A DNA stretch of 64,000 nucleotides from Bolinopsis microptera (Eukaryota; Ctenophora; Tentaculata; Lobata; Bolinopsidae), in the NCBI RefSeq assembly GCF_026151205.1, contig NC_087079.1:7492635-7556634 (forward strand), given 5' to 3'. Numbering within the stretch: position 1 is the stretch's first letter; every line of letters begins with the position of its first letter. This document shows, one piece after another, positions 20,601 through 27,639 of this stretch. Position numbers and translations under genes: made by a program. The notes below the pieces were generated by a model, which worked only from the letters and a program-made list of their open reading frames with translations, did no database searches and was not told where the DNA came from.

Positions 20601-22322
20601 TAGGCCTGATTTGTCTGACAGACCGTCTCTTATCATCTCTATATCCCTGAATTAACGTTTATTACTGGTTACCATGAAAACTACACTGGTTACATGAAAA
20701 CTACTGCACTGATTACCATGACAACTAGACTGGTTACCATGACAACTGATTAAAAGATAATAAAAAACATGCCAACCCCTGGAGTCTTGTAGTAAGTTCA
20801 CCACTTGATACCGTATCATACCATCCCACCTCTTGTCTTAGCATTGCTCTGAAATACGCTTTACGCACTCTGGACGTTTGCCTCTCCGCAGAAATGTTTA
20901 AAAATGCTGTGGCGACATATCCAGCCAATACCTGGAACAGGCCCAGGCCAATGTACCATAATGCGAACGTTAACATTTCTTTTTGTATATTAATATTTGG
21001 ATCATTCTCCATAGCTTCAGAATTTGATCCTAAGTTTTCAATCATTTCACCTGGAGAAACGTAAGTGGGTCAATATACGTTTAGAAAATGAAACTGCGAG
21101 ATTATGTGAGTGGTAACTCATCAAAAAAACATTTTAAAACTTTGGTAATCTAGCTAGGCACACTTGGGGAACACTCGTGACACACTAGGGGCAAAAAGTT
21201 ATTTGGGGCACACTTGGGGCCACAGACAGCTGCTTTTTAGGGAAGTCGTTTTTTAGGGAAGTTGTTCACTTAGATAAAAATGAGAGGGATGTTAACAAAA
21301 AATCAATTTGGGGTATTTTTGGTACAACCTAATTTATTTAAAGATAATTTAATTAATAATTAATTATAAATTACATTCTTACCAAAAATAATCATGATTC
21401 CAGGCCAGGAAAAGCCTTTGAACATCGCAAACAGGAATCCAGTTAAAATCAAAAGCCAGTCAACTGCTGTTGCATATCGATACTGAAAAATACATGATCA
21501 TGTGAATTTTTAATATTCAGGAAATTGCTGAACAGCAACCTCTACATGATTAAGTTTGAGATAGGCCTTTTGTATTCAATTTTGAAAATCTTGGACCTGG
21601 CCTCGTTTTCTTACGATTTTTTGAGGTCCAAGATTTTCAAATTAAATAAAAAATTTAAATAAAAAAAAGGCCTAGATCTCAAAATTTTGTCTGAGCGGTC
21701 TCTTTTAAATGGTGCCTATACTAGAACATATCCTGAAAGTTTGAGGGTGATTGCTCAAAAAAAGTAGGATTTCAGAGTGAATTTTGACGAAGACCCTTCT
21801 CCCGGCCCCCTTAAATATGAAATCACAGGTAAGGAAGGCCCTAACATTAACGAATAATTAGTTATAGTTACTTACATATTCAAGGATTCCAATAAGAGGT
21901 TCTTCTTCCTTTTTTTCCTTCTTTTTCTTGCCAGACTTCTCCTTCTCCCTGAATGAATGTGGTTATTTCGATAGGATTTTCCAGATATGATAGTTGAATG
22001 TACATGTTGTGTGCAACTATAATGATTGTGTCTTTTCCTAAAATTTCAGTAGTCAATAAAACGAGTTGATTGTTTTCAATGTAACTGTACAGTGGCCGTA
22101 TCGTGACCGTATCGTGGCCGTATAGACTATAGAGCCGTATAGTAACCGTATAGTGGCCGTAAAGAGGCCGCATAGTGGCCTTATATAGGCCATATCTACC
22201 AATTAATCTCCATATAATAAACAATCAAGTACATACTTTTTTGAAGGTTCATCAACCTTAACACTGACATCCATCGCTTCAGTTTCATTCAAACCGTTTG
22301 ATAGCACACTTTCCGATGCCAT
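35..22322 (-). CDS. ABCB full transporter (P-glycoprotein/MDR-like), 3' end beyond window
   Basis: Multi-exon gene for an ABC subfamily B exporter, a plasma-membrane ATP-driven pump of hydrophobic compounds in known family members. Coding exons in transcript order: 22322-22237, 21948-21876, 21482-21383, 21050-20777, 20646-20475, 20162-20038, 18403-18287, 17767-17599, 17470-17360, 17094-16969, 16662-16558, 16335-16237, 8380-8210, 8028-7852, 4363-4268, 3511-3431, 3236-3125, 2651-2575, 2184-2062, 1575-1498, 1353-1263, 1070-913, 696-651, 441-336, 175-35. All junctions keep frame and give about 1005 residues. Order is TMD1, NBD1 (Walker [10 protein letters not shown], signature MSGGQ, Walker [14 protein letters not shown]-loop IIAHRLST), linker, TMD2. 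NBD2 must lie left of position 35. The initiator is [10 protein letters not shown] at 22322, in a hydrophilic N-terminus typical of the family. Introns are unusually rich in minisatellites. Exon edges at 913/696 are the least certain. Confidence 0.95.
913..1210. repeat. 49-bp tandem repeat copying the exon 22 acceptor
   Basis: Three copies of a 49-bp unit start near 1062, 1111 and 1160. Each contains, on the coding (minus) strand, the exon 22 splice acceptor context CCTGCAG/GTTCACGTG or a one-base variant. Units also contain CACGTG. The genuine acceptor is the copy at 1071/1070, which joins in frame to exon 21. Confidence 0.8.
1575..1735. repeat. GTGAAA microsatellite with a partial second copy of exon 20
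   Basis: Exon 20 (1575-1498) is followed upstream on the coding strand by a (GTGAAA)n run at about 1602-1668. Beyond it, at about 1669-1730, lies a second copy of the exon 20 acceptor and its first 30 or so coding bases (plus-strand CTCTCGCTCATAAGTCCAAT). The second copy runs into the microsatellite and cannot encode the full exon. Confidence 0.75.
2365..2590. repeat. GAAAGA-rich repeats carrying duplicated exon 18 donor
   Basis: The sequence around the exon 18 donor (minus strand ATTAAT/GTGAGTC) occurs three times, near 2375, 2435 and 2570. The copies are separated by (GAAAGA)n and (AAAAGA)n tracts. Only the copy at 2575/2574 follows coding sequence. Confidence 0.8.
2690..2900. repeat. Tandem repeat with CRE (TGACGTCA) and E-box (CACGTG) sites
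   Basis: An intronic array of four to five degenerate units of roughly 46-60 bp. It contains perfect TGACGTCA palindromes at 2711, 2758, 2804 and 2871, each followed within a few bases by CACGTG. TGACGTCA is the consensus for CREB/ATF-type bZIP factors and CACGTG for bHLH factors. Whether the sites are used is unknown. Confidence 0.8.
4567..7918. repeat. 67-bp minisatellite, 50 copies, derived from the 3' end of ABCB exon 14
   Basis: The anchor GAACAGCTTGTTGG starts at 4571 in the first copy and 7854 in the last, exactly 49 periods of 67 bp. On the coding strand each unit is 51 nt of coding sequence (17 codons ending [14 protein letters not shown]) plus a 16-nt intron piece GTAATTACTAGTGTAG. 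Every copied segment is thus flanked by an apparent acceptor (GTGTAG/GTTACT) and donor (CAG/GTAATT). Variants spaced 1139 bp (17 units) apart recur, for example CCTTCAG at 5010 and 6149, showing a higher-order duplication. No unit seen has a stop or frameshift in the 51-nt part. One unit near 7648 has lost the donor G. Confidence 0.95.
7852..17470 (-). CDS. ABCB exons 9-14: NBD1
   Basis: Exons 17470-17360, 17094-16969, 16662-16558, 16335-16237, 8380-8210 and 8028-7852 encode the first nucleotide-binding domain. Seen in order: aromatic A-loop region [10 protein letters not shown], Walker [10 protein letters not shown] (about residue 430), Q-loop [19 protein letters not shown], signature MSGGQKQR (Met for the usual Leu), Walker B with catalytic Glu ([11 protein letters not shown]), D-loop and H-loop (IIAHRLST). 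These residues predict an active ATPase half-site. Exon 14 ends [14 protein letters not shown]. Its last 51 nt plus 16 nt of intron form the unit of the 50-copy 67-bp array. The 7856-bp intron between 16236 and 8381 holds an R2-like retrotransposon. Reading through the exon 14 donor adds VITSVGY and then a stop. Confidence 0.95.
8581..8626. repeat. CT microsatellite
   Basis: A pure (CT)n run in the large ABCB intron, with no associated gene feature. Confidence 0.95.
9370..9480. repeat. GTACGTGCC-type short tandem repeat
   Basis: Imperfect tandem copies of an 11-bp GTACGTGCCGT-like unit rich in CG dinucleotides. It gives spurious open frames on both strands. The rest of 8381-9740 shows no gene. 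Confidence 0.8.
9741..10264. repeat. 26-bp minisatellite, left array (about 20 copies)
   Basis: The unit is built on ATTATACGCTCAACTTACCC plus TACTAA. On the host-gene (minus) strand each copy carries AGTAGGGTAAGTTGAG, a near-perfect splice-donor consensus (AGG/GTAAGT). The array breaks at 10264, where the R2-like element starts, and resumes at about 14614, so both flanks belong to one original array. Confidence 0.92.
10662..13928 (+). CDS. Retrotransposon polyprotein: reverse transcriptase plus restriction-like endonuclease
   Basis: 1088 codons from the first ATG. The frame is open upstream to 10512, and that extension encodes a finger-like [18 protein letters not shown]...C motif, so translation may start upstream at a non-ATG codon, or the start is lost. 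RT motifs: [16 protein letters not shown] (catalytic Asp), [31 protein letters not shown] (FMDD rather than the commoner YADD/FADD). After the RT comes a CCHC finger [18 protein letters not shown] (residues about 860-877). A PD-(D/E)XK-like nuclease follows, with [20 protein letters not shown]. The protein is expected to nick its target and prime cDNA synthesis there. No disabling mutation was seen. Confidence 0.93.
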   Translation: MKCIWEGESSAGSMPVTSTEVSSQENNHSARDIRALLDKRISVEPPASKRDKVKWPASNDGRWSKFDECLVEKFAVVLKRKPFQEKMVSHCDVVYDEGVKLFGIVEVGAGSGKKSMSFKNRRKEEIDSLIEKRKQLRRKKRKARSEIEKDGYEALLRVLAGRLMKLRRAEKRRQKQREIRRVRGDFGRDPFKTVKGVLNPSPVGELKCSKEELDDHLARTYGDPARQQPLGILEGLPECAPEPSVAFDLTTVSKKEFEEVVKKARSKSAPGNNGIPYTVYKRCPGIAKNLWDLLRTGYKLEEYPDNCRYFEGVYIPKADGDFSPSSGRPISLGNIQGKIYLAILAKRLTSFVVSNGYVDLSIQKGGVPGVRGCTEHFGAMWEVLKEAKVKKKDLSVVWLDLANAYGAVPHVLIARALRFYNVPEKVINIILRYFSGVFGRFSSRTVTSDWQQFEIGIFMGCVISVILFVLCMNLGHEHLKSKVPRSIEYIKDDTPIPTLKLFMDDSCLTTARAEDMQTLLNVFQKYVDWSRFKLKSSKSRALVLKKGVAVRWVEEVVVGEEEVEREEVCLQLGGEVIPNVSEKPIKFLGRWIRVEGNDKSVIDSTKVDLNTFLRRLDESSLTGLQKCWGYQYMVLPKLKWPLAIYDIPITTVTRWEQNTNSFLRKWLGVGHTLSGLCLFSQSSSVALPVSSLTDTWKIEKCRLLQSYQTSKDDLIKAVQPQVRSGRVWRPETELEEARRDLVCESVRGMVQPQKRVGIGFGDWKKSWERMDEREREREVMLRVKENVEREREVQVGSLEMQSRWGEWRELVMKTDLSWHTLFKYGDSLIGFMLSAVYGTLLTPSMVSKWSEDEDGKCKLCEERMGTIQHILAGCKVALSQGRYRWRHDKVLKQISEQVVFHCDRRVNTYKNKAGDGRQFIDFVPAGKRKAGTDDRKESRGFGILSGYRDWIVLSDLEGQLKFPSEIVETRLRPDLVIFSRSAKTVIWWELTVPSEERIAESHEYKLDRYSGLQAEIQAEGWCCYNAAVEVGARGVVAQSLERAARRIGFRGRELKKLVRDSGKEAAHCSRWIYLLSRKREWEFRKVGA
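13929..14613 (+). other. 3' UTR of the R2-like element
   Basis: Non-coding tail of the element from the stop codon to the resumed 26-bp repeat. Open frames here are short and unsupported. The terminal bases (TGTGTCTCAACTATACG) resemble the end of the 405-bp module at 18947-19749 (TGTGTCCACAACTATAC). Confidence 0.7.
14614..14744. repeat. 26-bp minisatellite, right array (about 5 copies)
   Basis: Continuation of the array at 9741-10264 on the far side of the retrotransposon, same unit and orientation. Confidence 0.92.
14745..16236. other. ABCB intron sequence without recognised gene
   Basis: No coding exon recognised. Contains short repeats such as ATTAATTAACTC copies at 16135-16215 and TTACCAGATCTCAG copies at 15717-15785. 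The exon 12 donor is at 16237/16236. Confidence 0.7.
16766..16968. repeat. 21-bp X-box-like minisatellite, array A (about 9 copies)
   Basis: Tandem 21-bp units with the core GTTACCATGACAAC. The array starts directly at the exon 10 donor (16969/16968). The core fits the degenerate RFX X-box form RYYNYYATRRNRAC and is one base off the canonical GTTACCATGGCAAC. Period 21 is a multiple of three, so long meaningless ORFs (MTTTLVT repeats) appear. Confidence 0.9.
17599..22322 (-). CDS. ABCB exons 1-8: N-terminus and TMD1
   Basis: Eight exons encode the cytosolic N-terminus and first transmembrane domain. Exon 2 (21948-21876) is a Lys/Glu-rich pre-TM stretch ending PLIGILEY. Exon 3 (21482-21383) has TM1 ([19 protein letters not shown]). 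Exon 4 (21050-20777) has TM2 and the intracellular loop ending [17 protein letters not shown], matching the family's SGELNTRL coupling region. Exon 5 begins [15 protein letters not shown], exon 6 contains [14 protein letters not shown], and exons 7-8 hold TM5-6. The exon 4 donor (GGG/GTTGGC at 20777/20776) is weak but is the only one that joins in frame to exon 5. Introns 4, 6 and 7 hold tandem arrays that start at or near donors or acceptors. Confidence 0.93.
17780..17925. repeat. 9-bp GGTTACTGT tandem repeat beside the exon 8 acceptor
   Basis: About 16 copies of a 9-bp unit in ABCB intron 7, starting about 15 bp from the exon 8 acceptor at 17767/17768. Confidence 0.9.
18613..18945. repeat. 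21-bp X-box-like minisatellite, array B (about 16 copies)
   Basis: Same unit as array A, in ABCB intron 6. It is separated from array C by a duplicated 405-bp module. Confidence 0.92.
18947..19749. repeat. 405-bp module in two near-identical tandem copies, inserted in the 21-bp array
   Basis: The two copies start with GTCACATCTGATGACTTCAG at 18951 and 19356 and end with GTGTCCACAACTATAC near 19343 and 19749. They look identical by eye. The module lies inside the 21-bp array, and its end resembles the 3' end of the R2-like element. It may be a 5'-truncated retroelement tail or a SINE-like passenger; no coding capacity was recognised. Confidence 0.8.
19742..20037. repeat. 21-bp X-box-like minisatellite, array C (about 14 copies)
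   Basis: Starts right at the exon 6 donor (20038/20037). One unit near 19884 reads GTTACTATGGCAAC, closer to the classical X-box. Confidence 0.92.
20664..20748. repeat. 21-bp X-box-like minisatellite, array D (degenerate, about 4 copies)
   Basis: Short degraded stretch of the same family in ABCB intron 4, about 30 bp from the exon 4 donor. Confidence 0.8.
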
Positions 22323-22589
22323 TGTAACACCTAAATGAAAGAGGAAGACAATCAGAAAATAATTAGTAACAAGTGAAGCACCCACAATTAGCTTCGATTT
22401 TGAAATATTTTTTATGAATAAAATCTACCACAGCCCTGAAAACATCCACAACCCCCAAAACACCCATCTTGTACCCAAATGACACAGTTTGATTCGGTGT
22501 GTTTGAAGTTATTTCAACTCTTCATTCTATGTGTCCAATAGTTCTTCCTGCAGTTTTACCACTTTCTATTGAGCTCCCCTTTTGTTGCC

Positions 22590-22617
22590 CCCTCCCCCCC
22601 CCCCCCCCCCCCCCCCC
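22590..22617. repeat. Poly-C tract
   Basis: A run of about 27 C just upstream of the ABCB start region. Length is likely unreliable in an assembly. Confidence 0.9.
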
Positions 22618-22649
22618 TAAAATTGAACGAATTAGGTTATTTTAGTATA

Positions 22650-24531
22650 CCTTACTCGGGAATATTATAGCGGGTTAATTTATGACTGGGAAAATTAATA
22701 ACCGGGAAAAATATGGCGGACTTTCCCAAAACCCGCCAAATTATCCCGGTCATGTATTTACCGGTGGCCGACCTTTCAAGTTTGTTTTCAGAGGTCAACA
22801 AATTTTCAACCGAAATTTCTGTTTTTTTTACTTGTTAAAGAAGTTATTTCAATTTACAGTTACTGATATTACTCATAAATAGAAAAAAAGACACGTCTAG
22901 TATTTAAAGGAAAATAAATCTATAGCAATAATAAGTCAAATCTTCATTAAAGCGTATTCTCATTCTCATTATCGCTAATGTCCCCTCCATTATCATTATT
23001 GATATCCCCCTGCTGCTGACCGTCAAATTCGAAGTTGTATTGTTGTCTTAACAAGACTTTCATTTTGTCCGCTAATGGGGCTACTGCTCTGGAGGTCAGC
23101 CGGAGCTTAATTTCCTGCCCACCGCTTGGTATTGGGGAACGTCTTGGCTTTGCATATTCAACTGCTCCAGTCATCAATCCACCGTGGACCATGAAATTGA
23201 AATAAATTTTCGTGCACATACAGAATGAATGGTTAATAATTTAATATTATATATGTAGACCAAGCTCTGTGCACGGGATGCTTCCTGGAAGAATCCAGTT
23301 CTTTTAGCGGGGCACCCTACCTAAAGCCAAATTGAGATATAATAATCATATTCCTAGAGAAATAATCAGAAATCGAATACCAATCAAATAATATGATATA
23401 TATGAGTAGTAACCATATTTACTATGCAAAATGCCCCAACCACATAGTGTAAATTTATATAGAATTCAAATTCCATATCATCATTAAACCTCAATACCTA
23501 GTCAATATAATAGCCCAAGCAAAATTAAATAACTTCTTATATACCTTACTGTCATACTACAAATTAATTAAACATTTGAAATCTGTTGACCAGAGAATAA
23601 ATTTCTAAGCCTAATGCAAGTGAAATAATTTAGATGCAATAATGAATGCCTAATGTGAGTATCATTTGTCAATGTCCTTGTAAAAAAGTCTGTACAAGAG
23701 ATATGAGTAACTAATATAGAAGAAAAAACAGGAAGTTGTCGTCTGTTGTAAAATAAATAAAATATCTAGAATATAAATTAGAATATAAAATAACATTCAG
23801 TCAATGTGTCGTCAATAAACTGTACAATTATCAAATGTTAAAACTGGGTGATACAGTCACCAAAAAAAAATACTAAGTATGATAAGTTAATAAATTAAAT
23901 GTGGTCTATAAAACTACCACTAAGTATAATAGGTCAATAAATTAAAAGTGGTTTATAAAACTACCACTGTGGGAACCCCTTCTCCAGTTAAAACATGTCA
24001 GTCATGTGCAAAATCAATCAGAATGGTAAGGTGGTAAAAAAGGGAATATCTTTTCGATACATCAATTATATATGCCTCAGATTTAAAAGAATTAGAAGTT
24101 ACTTAGTTATCGGCGACTATGATTGCAGTGTAAAATTTGTCATATGAATTGTCGACGGTATAATTAGGGTCTGTTGTTATAGATGATAGTAGCTGTTTGA
24201 AATAGTGGCACAGTTTACTCACTTCATGGAAAAGAAAAGTGAGAATCACGGTCCACCCTGAAATCTGATTTCTATAACCAAATTGTGATTTTTATAACGA
24301 AATTATGGTAGCAACCGCCAATAAAGTTACAGCCCTCTATCCACTGCTTCAAAAGTCTTCTCTAGCACATATGAGACTTCAGGTAAAATATGATGATCAC
24401 CACCCCCTTGGAACCCCATAATCTGAGTCGGCGGGTTTTTTTATGACTGGTAAAATTTTTAACCGGGAAAAATATGGCGGAATCTTCCAAAACCCACCAC
24501 TTTATCCCGGTTATAATAATCCCGAGTAAGG
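22650..24531. mobile_element. Inverted-repeat element with TA flanks, about 1.9 kb
   Basis: Left end CCTTACTCGGGAATATTATA and right end TTATAATAATCCCGAGTAAGG are inverted copies, and each is flanked by TA. Both subterminal regions contain a direct block with TTTATGACTGG and AACCGGGAAAAATATGGCGG. No transposase is recognised. A 90-codon minus-strand ORF at 22947-23219 with an Asp/Asn-rich end is of unknown meaning. It could also be a short MITE split by a later insertion. Confidence 0.55.
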
Positions 24532-25042
24532 TAGAGGATACGCCGGTAAAATCACTTAAAAAGTGTGTTGCTAGTACCTCAGTTAAGTTTTTCAAGATTG
24601 CCCCACATTCAAACGACGATTTTGCCCCCCAAGATGACCCCACTCCCCCACACAGCAGGGTCAACAGGGCCCTTTGTTACGCCACTGCTCCAACTGGTCA
24701 ACAGCACACAGCAGATCAGCAATAATTAATCAATTAAAAACGATGAACAAAATTGGATGTCAGTAAATATACATCTTTTGTTGACTAATTGCCCACCCAT
24801 GGTCCACATATTAATCAAGGGGTTCCTTGTAAGGAAACTATAAATAGTTTATGGTTGGTTATCAATAACATCTGCAATCACAAAATCAAACAATTACTCT
24901 TGTCCTAATATTTAACAATTAGCAGTATGCATTACAAAATATAATATATAAAATTATTCAAACAATATACACATAATATAGCAATGACCCTATATAAAAT
25001 CAACCCTTTAAGAATTCAAAAATTTCCCTTAACAACCAAAAA

Positions 25043-25535
25043 TTACCCTTGGCCTTGTGGCTCCAAGTTAAGATCTAGACTGTTTATATCAACAATGTTT
25101 TTTCTCGCACCTCTGTCTCCACGGAGAGAAATCACTGTTGTTCTTAGGATTTCAAAGCGAAGACGCTTTCTAATGTATCCTACAGCGTCTGAGTACCTGG
25201 CCAGTGTGGTACTCCATCTTACTGGCCAGCTTCTTGACCAGTCTCTCAGCTTCACCACCCATTCCACCAGAAGTCGAGAACACTAAAGGTGTGAAGCTTC
25301 CTTTCCCCACTTCAAGAACCCTTGCATTGTAGCATCGCTTTTTCTCATTTTCATGGGACAGGTACATTGCTGGTATCAATTTGTTTGCATTGGAGGGGGC
25401 TGGGGCATGAAATACCCTAACATCAAAAAATGCCCTCTCTGAAGCATTCCAAATCGATCTTGCAGAAATGTCCAGCCTGGCTTGGTCTCCTAGGACTGTT
25501 CCCTTTGGTAACTCTAGACCATCAATATTTAACAA
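25043..25535 (-). pseudogene. Frameshifted relic of a transposon-associated nuclease-like ORF
   Basis: The minus-strand frame from 25535 reads ARLDISARSIWNASERAFFD, then VRVFHAPAPSNANK, HENEKKRCYNARVLEVGKG and SFTPLVFSTSGGMGGEAERL. The C-terminal part YIRKRLRFEILRTTVISLRG continues in another frame at 25267-25043. This signature (DIRVF, NEKKR, FTPLVFS.TGGM, then an Arg-rich end) recurs in transposon-linked ORFs of invertebrate genomes. The frameshift and missing N-terminus make it a relic. Family name uncertain. Confidence 0.6.
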
Positions 25536-26059
25536 TTACCCAAAAACCACCCACTAGCCTTACAAACATCAATGTCTAATACTGAAACCAAGCAACTCTT
25601 ATCCCTATGACAACTACTCATCCTCAAACACTCAAAGTTGATAAAGAACAACCCCCACCATGACTACTGCAGCAGGAGATGCAAGTTAATAAATAACCTC
25701 TTGGAACCAGTATATTTTTACCAGTGATCAATCAGTGAGGTCGGTGAAAGTGACACGAGTCACCATCATGCAAAGTACTGGAATCAGTATATCCGGAAAA
25801 ATATTGATGCAATGAAAATTTTGAATTAAATATGTCCCACCGGTAGCTGAAATTCGAATATTGAATATAGAATATGTCCTCGCGTTGTATACAATGCCTC
25901 TTATCGTGCGCGCGCTGACAGCAGGCCGGAAAAAGTTTTCCCGTCTATTCTTTTCTGAAATAAAAGGTACACTGGAGTGTCACATCTTTTCGTTATTTCT
26001 GATAATGATATCATGATATATAATACAAACAGTGTTTACTGTTAAACCAAAAATTTTCA

Positions 26060-26175
26060 TTAAACCATTGTAGCGCGATGCACTACTGGGCCGCGCCGCG
26101 CATCTTCTGGCATGCAGATCGGCGAGATGCGAAGGATTGACATCGTGAATCAAATTAAACCATAACTCCACTTCC
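26060..26175. repeat. Dispersed repeat copy (GTAGCGCGATGCACT...GAAGGATTGACATCGTGAA)
   Basis: About 100 bp shared with 47846-47962, same orientation. Part of a MITE-like family; the minus-strand ORFs in both copies (HDVNPSHLA) are translation shadows. Confidence 0.7.
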
Positions 26176-26387
26176 AGACCACCGATTTACAAAATAAAAA
26201 ATAAGTGTTTGCTGCATGTTTAAAGCTAGAAAATGTTAAAATATTCTTTGTTCTTGTACGTTAAAAATAATTGATAGTGGTCATTTGAATTGTGCTGCAA
26301 AATTTGAGGGTTTCGACGCGCCGCGCAAACTATCATTTTTACTTTGCAACGATATCATTGCTTTGTTAATTCGCAAAGCAAATTAAT

Positions 26388-26455
26388 TAATTGGTTGAAA
26401 AAGTCAACCCGTTAATTTGCGCAAATTAACGGGTTGACTTCTTCAATCAACCTGT
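26388..26455. repeat. 40-bp perfect palindrome inside a longer hairpin
   Basis: AAGTCAACCCGTTAATTTG is followed at once by CG and its exact reverse complement, with further imperfect pairing (GGTTGA...TCAACC) outside. Confidence 0.85.
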
Positions 26456-26500
26456 TGAAACAATTATCACACTTTCCCAGAAAACCTTACCGCCTGCACA

Positions 26501-26755
26501 CAGGGGAGCTGAAACCAGGTTTTCGATCAAACATTGCCATTTGTAGTCAAACGTCGCCAACAGTTGCTCTCGTCCAATGAAATTTAATCGCTGCATTATG
26601 AAAGCCAAGCTTCGCATACGAATGTATGTAATTCAATTGTGCATAATGGCAGGCAAAATGCAGCGATTTAATTGGACGAGAGCAACTGATGGCGACGTTT
26701 GACTACAAATGGCAGCGTTTGATCGAAAACCTTGTTCCAGCCCCCCCCCCCTGTG
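26501..26755. mobile_element. MITE-like inverted repeat (CAGGGG ends), copy 1
   Basis: Terminal inverted repeats of about 110 bp, beginning CAGGGGAGCTGAAACCAGG and ending in the complementary GTTCCAG-C-tract-CTG. A second, half-deleted copy starts at 47686. The CAGGGG ends suggest a hAT-type MITE, but no clear target duplication was found. Confidence 0.65.
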
Positions 26756-27639
26756 CCTGCTGGGCTCGCTAGAGGTGATAAATTTTCAACAGCACGTTTG
26801 TCGTCGCGCGTCAAGTCAAGTTTACTTTTCGCACGCTGCATTTAGCCTAGTAGTCATGACAACGACATTTAATTACTTTGCAAAGTTTAAAATCTGTGAT
26901 CTTTTATTTAGCCCAAAATCAAACTTTTCGGTTTAATTGATCAGAATCTAACTTGTCCCAAATTTGGCTCCTGGGGAGCTAATTTTAAATTTACGAGACG
27001 GAAATTTTGTTGAAAACCGGAAGGTACTTCTATCTATTTTACAATTTTGGAGATATACCCCAGCCGGTAGGGTTTCCTGGGTTGTAACAGCATATGTATC
27101 AAGGACAGCTTCACCACAAATAAGAACATCAGTAAATAAAATTGCCACAAGTGTTTCTCTCATTCACTTTCGATAAGACACATTGGAAATTCTTACTTCC
27201 ATAAGATTCGGAATTTTTTTAAACGCCGAAGAATATAGGAATTTTATAAAATTTAATCGCACTAATCAACCTTTGAACGGTTAATCGAACACAATAATTT
27301 TCAAGCATGTCAACGCTGAAAATTACATTTTAACTACATGCAAAGTTGTTTAACCAATTTTGAGTTTTGATCATTATCTACAATGTAAATAAAACACCTT
27401 CTATAATTACTCACGTTCAAGGTCATAGTCACGTGACTTCAGGCTCATAATCACGTGACCTCAGACCCAATCGATTGGGTTCTGGCCTGGTCAGCCCCCT
27501 GTCATCCGATCTTGAGGTGACGTACGACACCTCGTTAACCCAATCAATGTCTGGAAGGCTGCAAATTTTCACATGCCAAATTCACAAGATTCTTAAAGAG
27601 TTGTGCGAGATACATAGAGGCCGCAAAATTATGAGGACT

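Noticed and set aside
22947-23219. 90-codon ORF as a host gene upstream of ABCB
   Set aside because: No recognised domain and it lies within a TA-flanked inverted-repeat element.
25980-26171. ORF with HDVNPSHLA, also at 47751-47960
   Set aside because: Both lie in copies of a dispersed repeat; not conserved as protein beyond the repeat.
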